DNA from: Dehalococcoidales bacterium
Lineage (GTDB): Bacteria > Chloroflexota > Dehalococcoidia > Dehalococcoidales > UBA5627
Assembly (NCBI GenBank): GCA_028706995.1
Contig: JAQTVR010000002.1
Location: forward strand, 1-25,397
Length of the DNA: 25,397 nt
Direction: 5' to 3'
Numbering within the stretch: position 1 is the first letter of the stretch; each line of letters begins with the position of its first letter. A program made the translations under genes and the position numbers. The notes beneath the pieces were generated by a model. It was not told where the DNA came from. It did no database searches and was given only the letters and a program-made list of their open reading frames with translations. Positions 1-5,821 of this stretch are shown here, one piece after another.

Positions 1-1
1 C

Positions 2-2653
2 AAGGGTGTTACATGGGCAATATTAACCAACTTTACAGAAATTCGTCTTCTAAACGCCCAGAGGAGTCAACCTTTTATTACTCTTGGATATGACGATTAT
101 CTAAACAGCTTTGAAAAACTGTGGCTTTTGTCAAAAGAATCCATAGCAAATAATTTTTTGAACAAGGAAGCAGCCCAATATAGCATAATCCCCCATGCCA
201 TCCCCATTGAAGAGAAACTATTCAAGCAGCTTCGGCAATGGCGAGAAGCCCTTTACAACGAACTCCTACACTATAACAGCAAATGGCTTAAACAAGAGCA
301 AAGAGATGAGGTTATAGAAAAACTCATTAACCGCCTTATCTTCATCCGCACCGCCGAGGACAGGCATTTGGAAGAAAACAAATTGCGCTCCGCCGTGCAC
401 CTCTGGGAAAACAACAAACATAAAAACGGCGAACTTTCGACTGCTCTCCGTGAAATATTTGCCTATTATAACGGCTACTATGACAGCGAACTGTTTGCTC
501 CCCATCTTTTAGACGATAAAAGACTAGCTATCGATGAATATCTAATCACCGATATTTTAAACGGTCTGTACGACATCCCCGGTATCATGGCAAGTTACGA
601 TTTCTCTGTTATCGATGCCGATGTGTTAGGTCGTGTTTATGAACAGTACCTTGGATATGTTTCCAAGCATATTATAGAAAAAGCCAAAGAAGCTCAGGTT
701 AGAATAGCTTTAGGAGGTACCGCCGATACCGATTACAAGCTGGTAGAAAAGAAACAGCATCGCAAGGAACAGGGCATTTACTACACACCCAAGTTCGTAA
801 CGGATTATATCGTTAAGGAAACAGTCGGGCACTTCATAGAGGAAAACAGACACGATAACTACAATAGAATCCTGAATATGAAGATTTTAGACCCTGCCTG
901 CGGCTCCGGATCGTTTCTCATCAGAGCTTATGACGAACTGCTAAAATTCCACGCTGACGTTCGCAGTAAAGCGACAACCGAGATGGACAAATTCGATAGG
1001 ATGCCGATACTTACCGGCAATATCTTCGGGGTGGATTTAGACCAGCAGGCGGTGGAGATTGCCCGCCTTAACCTGCTGCTGCGCGGGCTGGCAAAACGCG
1101 ACCACCTCCCCCCGCTTACCGATAATATAAAACAGGGTAACTCTCTTATTTCGGGTACAGATGTGGAATTAAAAGGCTACTTCGGTGATAACTGGCGAGA
1201 TAAGCACCCCTTTAACTGGGATTACGAATTCAAGTACATTATGGCAAACGGTGGTTTCGATGTGGTTATAGGCAACCCGCCGTACGTAAGAATACAGTCT
1301 TTGCCGCGTGACGAAGCTGATTACTTCCGCAGCCATTTCGAGTCTGCTTACGGTTCTTTTGACTTGTATGTGCTTTTTATAGAACAAGCTATAAAACTGC
1401 TAAAAGACGGCGGTAAATTAGGTTTAATTACATCAGGTAAGTTTTTAAAATCCGACTATGGCAAGAAGATACAAGAGATAATACAAGAGCAGTGTACCGT
1501 AGAAAGTATCATAGACCTTTCAGTACAACAGGTGTTTGCCGAAGCTACAACATACCCTGTTATTATTACTATGCAAAAAGGCGCGACGAAAAAACCACTT
1601 AATTATGTATTTATACCCAACGATAGCTTGCAACCGCCTGATATTACTGCAATACCACCCGTTACAACTGAGCAGGATGCCATTACTAAAGGGGTTTGGC
1701 CATTATTAGCCACTGATAAAAATTTGTTCGATAAGCTCTCCTGTAATGCTAAGCCTTTAGGAGATATCGCTGAAAGAATTTTTCAGGGGCTTGTGACCAG
1801 TGCCGATAAGATTTACATTTTGGAAAAACGCAGTGAGTCAGCAAATGATAAAATTAGAGTTTATTCCCGCAGTCTTGCAAAGGAAGTGGAACTGGAAAAA
1901 GCCTTATTAAAACCCTTATTGATGGGGAATGACATAGAGCGTTACCAATATCCAGCACCAGCCTATTTTTTGTTATTCGCATATAAAGTTAGCGATGACA
2001 AAGCCGACCTCGTAACAGAACAAGAGTTTGTATCTTCATATCCCCTTTGTTGGAAATATCTGCTTAATAACCGCAAAGCCCTTGAAAACAGGGAAAATGG
2101 CAAAATGAAAAATGACAGGTGGTATGCTTATGTGTACCCTAAGAGTCTGACATTACACGATAAGCCAAAACTTCTTACTGGTGTTCTGGCAAAAAAGAGC
2201 CGCTTCACATCCGATAGTGAGGGAATTTTTTACTTTATGGGTGGGGGTAATGCTGGTGGATATGGTATTACATTGAAGTCAACCACAAAAGAAAAACCTC
2301 TTTATATTCTTGGCTTACTTAATTCGAGTTTACTCGACTTTAATCTTAAAAAGATAAGCAGCCCTTTTAGAGGAGGCTTCTTTTCCTACGCCCAACGTTA
2401 TATTGAACGTCTTCCCATCCGCCAAATCGACTTCGACAATCCTACCGAAAAGGCAATGCACGATAAATTAGTATCGTTAGTCGAAAAAATGCTGGAGCTT
2501 AATAAAAAGTTGGCACCAATTCGTGATGTTTTTTCCCACGAAAAGGTCAAACTGGTCAAAGAAATCGAGAAAACCGATAAAGAAATAGATAATCTGGTTT
2601 ATACCCTTTATGGGCTAACGGAAGAAGATATTAAAATCGTAGAGGGAAAATAG
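2..2653 (+). CDS. Eco57I-type N6-adenine DNA methyltransferase / restriction-modification protein, 5'-truncated by the window edge
   Basis: The reading frame has no stop from base 2, so 883 residues are visible and the true start lies outside the window. The TTG at 128 is the first in-frame start-type codon but not the real start: residues before it (GVTWAILTN, FEKLWLLSK) read like the usual N-terminal part of this family. Methylase motifs are clear: QGIYYTPKFV (770-799), the SAM-binding motif DPACGSGSF (890-916) and the catalytic NPPY (1274-1285), which marks an amino-methylase acting on adenine. About 1730-2420 should be the target-recognition domain, and the lysine/glutamate-rich helical C-terminus (2440-2650) is typical. 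The family includes type IIG enzymes with an N-terminal nuclease on the same chain; whether one is present cannot be seen here. It would modify, and perhaps cut, DNA as phage defence. The DUF3800 gene follows 80 bases downstream. Confidence 0.9.
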   Translation, partial: KGVTWAILTNFTEIRLLNAQRSQPFITLGYDDYLNSFEKLWLLSKESIANNFLNKEAAQYSIIPHAIPIEEKLFKQLRQWREALYNELLHYNSKWLKQEQRDEVIEKLINRLIFIRTAEDRHLEENKLRSAVHLWENNKHKNGELSTALREIFAYYNGYYDSELFAPHLLDDKRLAIDEYLITDILNGLYDIPGIMASYDFSVIDADVLGRVYEQYLGYVSKHIIEKAKEAQVRIALGGTADTDYKLVEKKQHRKEQGIYYTPKFVTDYIVKETVGHFIEENRHDNYNRILNMKILDPACGSGSFLIRAYDELLKFHADVRSKATTEMDKFDRMPILTGNIFGVDLDQQAVEIARLNLLLRGLAKRDHLPPLTDNIKQGNSLISGTDVELKGYFGDNWRDKHPFNWDYEFKYIMANGGFDVVIGNPPYVRIQSLPRDEADYFRSHFESAYGSFDLYVLFIEQAIKLLKDGGKLGLITSGKFLKSDYGKKIQEIIQEQCTVESIIDLSVQQVFAEATTYPVIITMQKGATKKPLNYVFIPNDSLQPPDITAIPPVTTEQDAITKGVWPLLATDKNLFDKLSCNAKPLGDIAERIFQGLVTSADKIYILEKRSESANDKIRVYSRSLAKEVELEKALLKPLLMGNDIERYQYPAPAYFLLFAYKVSDDKADLVTEQEFVSSYPLCWKYLLNNRKALENRENGKMKNDRWYAYVYPKSLTLHDKPKLLTGVLAKKSRFTSDSEGIFYFMGGGNAGGYGITLKSTTKEKPLYILGLLNSSLLDFNLKKISSPFRGGFFSYAQRYIERLPIRQIDFDNPTEKAMHDKLVSLVEKMLELNKKLAPIRDVFSHEKVKLVKEIEKTDKEIDNLVYTLYGLTEEDIKIVEGK

Positions 2654-2718
2654 AGAACTTTTTCGGTGCGGATTGAGCAGTTCGAGTTATTACAGGTTTC
2701 ATCAAGCATATTACATTA

Positions 2719-2727
2719 TGATATAAT
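2719..2727 (+). promoter_or_regulatory. Extended -10 promoter of the DUF3800 gene
   Basis: TG at 2719-2720, one base, then a perfect TATAAT at 2722-2727. No good -35 box stands at the normal distance (2699-2704 reads TCATCA), which fits an extended -10 promoter. Transcription should start near 2734, the A of the ATG, so the mRNA would be leaderless. No Shine-Dalgarno sequence precedes that ATG. The start-site position is inferred. Confidence 0.5.
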
Positions 2728-2733
2728 TCTAAC

Positions 2734-3492
2734 ATGAGATATCGGCTTTACGTTGATGAATCTGGCGACCATACTTATAATAATCTGGATGATATCAATA
2801 GACGTTATCTTGGACTAACTGGTATTGCTATTGAATCAGATTATTATCGGCTTAAATTTCAACCTGAATTTGAGGCATTGAAACAATCCCATTTCCCGTA
2901 TAACCCCGATGACCCTGTTATTCTTCATAGAGAATCTCTCTGCAATCGTCGCTCTGCTTTCGGCGTTTTAAACGATCCAGTAAAAAATTCTGCCTGGGAA
3001 AAAGAACTTTCTGAATTTGTTAATACTGCTCAATTCGAACTTTTTACGGTAATCATAGATAAGAAATTACACAAAGATAGATATGGAAATTCAGCATTTC
3101 ATCCTTATCATTACTGCCTAACATGTTTATTGGAAAGATTTAGGGGATACCTAGCTAATATACCTTCCAACGGAGATGTATTAGCAGAGGGGAGAGGCGG
3201 AAAGGAAGACACGGCACTAAAGAAGGTTTATTGCGAAGTTTGGGAAAATGGGACGTATTATATTTCACCTCAGGAATTTCAAAAAGTACTGACAAGCAAA
3301 GAATTAAAAGTTAAATACAAATTTCATAATATTGCAGGGCTTCAATTCGCCGACCTTATTGCGCACCCTTCTAAATTATATATTCTCAGTTCAAGAGGGA
3401 AAATACCATTACCTAATTCATCATTTGGGACAAGATTATCACAAGTGTTTCGTGGTAAATATAATCAATATGGAGAGATTATCTTTGAATAA
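2734..3492 (+). CDS. DUF3800 domain protein (predicted nuclease-like, function unknown)
   Basis: A 252-residue protein with both hallmarks of the DUF3800 family: an N-terminal YVDESGD strand (residues 6-12) and a C-terminal GLQFADLIA motif (202-210). Acidic residues D8, E9, D109, E152 and D207 could form a metal site of the RNase H kind; this is inference from their spacing, and the family has no settled biochemical activity. DUF3800 genes are often found beside restriction systems and mobile elements, as here after a methyltransferase. The gene is strikingly AT-rich: three hand-counted sequence lines give about 31% G+C, against about 55% in ahcY, which suggests horizontal acquisition. It has its own extended -10 promoter and no ribosome binding site. 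A hairpin lies five bases after the stop. Confidence 0.85.
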   Translation: MRYRLYVDESGDHTYNNLDDINRRYLGLTGIAIESDYYRLKFQPEFEALKQSHFPYNPDDPVILHRESLCNRRSAFGVLNDPVKNSAWEKELSEFVNTAQFELFTVIIDKKLHKDRYGNSAFHPYHYCLTCLLERFRGYLANIPSNGDVLAEGRGGKEDTALKKVYCEVWENGTYYISPQEFQKVLTSKELKVKYKFHNIAGLQFADLIAHPSKLYILSSRGKIPLPNSSFGTRLSQVFRGKYNQYGEIIFE

Positions 3493-3497
3493 ACAAA

Positions 3498-3520
3498 AAG
3501 GTCAGATAACATCTGACCTT
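3498..3520. terminator. Perfect 10-bp hairpin after the DUF3800 gene
   Basis: AAGGTCAGAT (3498-3507), loop AAC, ATCTGACCTT (3511-3520): a perfect stem with a 3-base loop. On the + strand only two T follow (then CCTGCG), so it is a poor intrinsic terminator for the DUF3800 gene. On the - strand the stem is followed by a T-rich run (complement of 3487-3499), which is the classical terminator layout. It probably insulates the two regions, perhaps in both directions. Confidence 0.6.
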
Positions 3521-3563
3521 CCTGCGCTAACCCTAACGGATCATCCACCTTCGGTATTCCGAA

Positions 3564-3592
3564 TTAACTTCATTCTATAATATATCTATAAA
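3564..3592 (+). promoter_or_regulatory. Candidate promoter of the mtaP-metE-ahcY-metK operon
   Basis: Two overlapping possibilities. TTAACT (3564-3569), 17 bases, TATAAA (3587-3592) has ideal spacing. A perfect TATAAT is also present at 3576-3581 but lacks a good -35. Either would give a 5' leader of about 30-50 bases before the ATG at 3633, too short for a SAM riboswitch, and I see no such fold in it. Confidence 0.45.
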
Positions 3593-3632
3593 GTTGTCAA
3601 GTTAGTTACGTCAATAGTTAAGGAGATAATTA

Positions 3633-4496
3633 ATGCATCAGGCAAAAATCGGTGTTATCGGCGGTACAGGTCTATATGATATGGAAGGATTGACACATAT
3701 CGAAGAAGTTAATATAGATACCCCTTTCGGCAAGCCCAGCGATAGCATCGTTATCGGTAAATTGAACAGGGTGGGTGTCGCCTTTTTGCCAAGGCACGGC
3801 AGAGGTCACCACATTATGCCCACCGAAGTGCCATCGCACGCCAATATCTACGCTATGAAAACTCTGGGGGTGGAACATATCATCGCCATCAACTCCGTAG
3901 GCAGCCTCCGGGAAGAAATCCGGCATGGAGAGTTAGTTATCGTAGACCAGTTGATAGACCGCACTGTGGCAAGACGAAATAGTTATTTTGGCAACGGTGT
4001 TGTTGCCCATATACAGTTCGCCGACCCGTTCTGCCCCGATCTGAGACAGGTTCTCTACAATGCCGCTGTTGAAGCAAGCGCAGAGGCAGTCCATGCTAAG
4101 GGAACTTATGTGGTTATGGAAGGACCCGCTTTCTCCACCCGCGCCGAATCGAGGCTGCACCAATCGTGGGGAGCCGATGTTATAGGTATGACGGCACTAC
4201 CCGAAGCCAAGCTGGCACGGGAAGCCGAAATCTGCTACGCTATTATTGCCTGCCCTACCGACTACGACTCGTGGCATGAATATAAAGAGCCGGTATCGGT
4301 AGAAATGATTTTGGGAACACTTCAGCGCAACATCGAGCTATCGAAGAAGATTATCAAGCTGGCAGTAAGCCGTATATCGGATAAACGGGATTGCATATGC
4401 GCTTCGGCTATGAGAGGAGCAATTATTACCGCACCCGAACTCATACCGACGGAACAAAAAGAAAAACTCAATCTAATAATAGGGAAATACGTTTAA
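3633..4496 (+). CDS. mtaP: S-methyl-5'-thioadenosine phosphorylase
   Basis: Cleaves methylthioadenosine with phosphate to adenine and 5-methylthioribose-1-phosphate, removing the by-product of SAM-dependent polyamine and radical chemistry. The 287-residue protein has the purine nucleoside phosphorylase family 2 layout: GGTG (10-13), RHG phosphate loop (54-56), EGPAFSTRAES (163-173), MTALPEAKLA (186-195) and TDYD (209-212). The Asp pair in TDYD reads the 6-amino group of adenine and favours MTAP over guanine/hypoxanthine phosphorylase. A close relative, methylthioinosine phosphorylase, cannot be fully excluded. AAGGAG at 3620-3625 sits seven bases before the ATG. It is first in a methionine/SAM-cycle operon, and core-metE begins five bases after its stop. 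Confidence 0.93.
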   Translation: MHQAKIGVIGGTGLYDMEGLTHIEEVNIDTPFGKPSDSIVIGKLNRVGVAFLPRHGRGHHIMPTEVPSHANIYAMKTLGVEHIIAINSVGSLREEIRHGELVIVDQLIDRTVARRNSYFGNGVVAHIQFADPFCPDLRQVLYNAAVEASAEAVHAKGTYVVMEGPAFSTRAESRLHQSWGADVIGMTALPEAKLAREAEICYAIIACPTDYDSWHEYKEPVSVEMILGTLQRNIELSKKIIKLAVSRISDKRDCICASAMRGAIITAPELIPTEQKEKLNLIIGKYV

Positions 4497-4501
4497 ATAG
4501 T

Positions 4502-5527
4502 ATGAAAGATACCAGTTTTAATTGCCTGCCGACCATGATAGGCAGTATGCCGCAAAAAGACCCGAATGAGGCATGCTCTATAATAGAGCGCTTTTTGAAG
4601 GATATCCCCTGCTGGCCGCAACTGCCCAACCGCTCTTTTAAAGAGGGGATGGCAGTGCAATTCAGCGCGGGTTTCCCGGGTATAATTGAGAAAGGCAATG
4701 ACCTTTGCATAGATAGCTCTATAGACAGTAGCGGAGAATTAGAGAAATTATATACCGCCTATCTGGAAAACAACACAGATAAGTATCCGGTTACTGCAGA
4801 GTATGCTGCAGGATTTTACTGTCTACTGAAGCAGGAGAATCTGTCACCGATGGCGGTAAAAGGGCAGATAATAGGCCCGATTAGCTGGGGATTAAGCGTC
4901 AAAGACGATAGTGGCAAAGCCATACTTTATGATGAGATATTATCGGATGCCGCCGCTAAAATGTTGCGCCTCAAAGCAGGCTGGCAGGAAAAAGCCTTAA
5001 AACAAATCTCTAAAAACACCATTATTTTTATAGACGAACCGGCGATGACCTCCTACGGCTCCGCTTTCTTTTCACTGCCTAAAGACAGGATTATCTGCCT
5101 TCTGGAAGAAGTAATAACAGGTATTTGCGGATTGAAAGGGATTCACTGCTGCGGTAATACCGACTGGTCGCTGATTTTAGAGACCGGCATCGATATAATA
5201 AGTTTCGATACCTACAACTTTTCCGAAAGCCTGACGCTATATCCGGCTGATGTAAAAGATTTCTTAGGTAAAAAAGGGGCTATCGCCTGGGGGATTATAC
5301 CTACCGATGAAGTCAATTTACAAAAAGAAACCGTCTCAAGCCTCAAAGACAGGTTAGAAGAAGCCATGGCGCCATTTACCCGCAAGGGGGTACCCTTTAA
5401 ACGGCTTATAGAGCACGGGCTGCTTACCCCGAGCTGCGGGCTGGCCGGGCTTAACGAGGAAGCGGCGACACTGGCACTGGAACTTCTGACAGGGCTGTCT
5501 AAAGAGATAAGAAAGCGTTACGGATAA
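4502..5527 (+). CDS. Core methionine synthase (MetE C-terminal domain only)
   Basis: A 341-residue (beta-alpha)8 barrel protein corresponding to the catalytic C-terminal half of MetE; the N-terminal domain that MetE needs for polyglutamyl-methyltetrahydrofolate is absent. Zinc-ligand candidates are H215 and C217 (in HCCGN), D236 (in SFDTY, aligning with the usual Glu) and the Cys of PSCGL near the C-terminus. From memory, a bacterial core-MetE of this kind was characterised in Dehalococcoides mccartyi and uses methylcobalamin or a corrinoid protein, not folate, as methyl donor; that role is inferred here. I start it at ATG 4502 (MKDTSFN): an in-frame ATG at 4391 would lie wholly inside mtaP and add 37 residues without family character. 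The upstream Shine-Dalgarno is weak, so translation may be coupled to mtaP. The DUF6485-like gene starts one base after its stop. Confidence 0.8.
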   Translation: MKDTSFNCLPTMIGSMPQKDPNEACSIIERFLKDIPCWPQLPNRSFKEGMAVQFSAGFPGIIEKGNDLCIDSSIDSSGELEKLYTAYLENNTDKYPVTAEYAAGFYCLLKQENLSPMAVKGQIIGPISWGLSVKDDSGKAILYDEILSDAAAKMLRLKAGWQEKALKQISKNTIIFIDEPAMTSYGSAFFSLPKDRIICLLEEVITGICGLKGIHCCGNTDWSLILETGIDIISFDTYNFSESLTLYPADVKDFLGKKGAIAWGIIPTDEVNLQKETVSSLKDRLEEAMAPFTRKGVPFKRLIEHGLLTPSCGLAGLNEEAATLALELLTGLSKEIRKRYG

Positions 5528-5528
5528 A

Positions 5529-5729
5529 ATGGATTGCAATATCAAAGATAATCGTTCAAAATGTAACTGTACATATGAACCCTGCTCCCGAAAGGGCAAG
5601 TGCTGTGAGTGTATAGTTTATCACCGGCAGTTCGATGAATTACCGGCTTGCTTCTTCCCTGCTGATATTGAAAAGACGTATGACCGCTCGTTTAAACGAT
5701 TTGCTGAATATACTTCGCAACGCAAATAG
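5529..5729 (+). CDS. Small cysteine-rich protein, DUF6485-like
   Basis: A 66-residue soluble protein with eight cysteines (3, 12, 14, 19, 25, 26, 28, 41), grouped as CNC, CSRKGKCCEC and PACFF, followed by a YDRSFKRF helix. The pattern matches what I recall of the DUF6485 family, small proteins mainly of anaerobes with no known function. The cysteines suggest a bound zinc or iron-sulphur centre; I cannot tell which. Its ATG lies one base after the core-metE stop, so translation is almost certainly coupled and a shared job with the methionine synthase is a reasonable guess. The short length, in-frame packing and family-like motifs make it a real gene and not chance. No signal peptide or membrane segment is visible. 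Confidence 0.8.
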   Translation: MDCNIKDNRSKCNCTYEPCSRKGKCCECIVYHRQFDELPACFFPADIEKTYDRSFKRFAEYTSQRK

Positions 5730-5734
5730 GAAAT

Positions 5735-5790
5735 TACTCATAAAAACTGTTTAAATGGTACAATCAATAACTACCGGAAAGTAATTACTT
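5735..5790 (+). promoter_or_regulatory. Possible internal promoter with a 12-bp palindrome
   Basis: TTACTC (5735-5740), 18 bases, TACAAT (5759-5764) form a moderate promoter before the kinase-fusion gene. Fifteen bases on is the perfect palindrome AAGTAATTACTT (5779-5790), whose half-site AATTACT also occurs at 5732-5738. This could be an operator pair, but AT-rich 12-mers of this sort also arise by chance. Confidence 0.25.
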
Positions 5791-5821
5791 AAAAAACCCG
5801 AAAGGACTCTGATAAAAACCG

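Noticed and set aside
128..130. TTG as the start of the methyltransferase gene
   Set aside because: The frame is open to the window edge and the upstream residues look like the family, so this codon is internal.
3332..3580. 82-codon + strand reading frame across the end of the DUF3800 gene
   Set aside because: It lies mostly in another frame of the DUF3800 gene and runs through the hairpin and promoter zone; no domain is recognisable.
3521..3632. SAM-type riboswitch before the methionine operon
   Set aside because: The leader after either candidate promoter is only about 30-50 bases and contains no recognisable aptamer helices.
4391..4501. N-terminal extension of core-metE from an ATG inside mtaP
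   Set aside because: It overlaps mtaP by over 100 bases in another frame, adds residues without family character, and the family N-terminus begins at ATG 4502.
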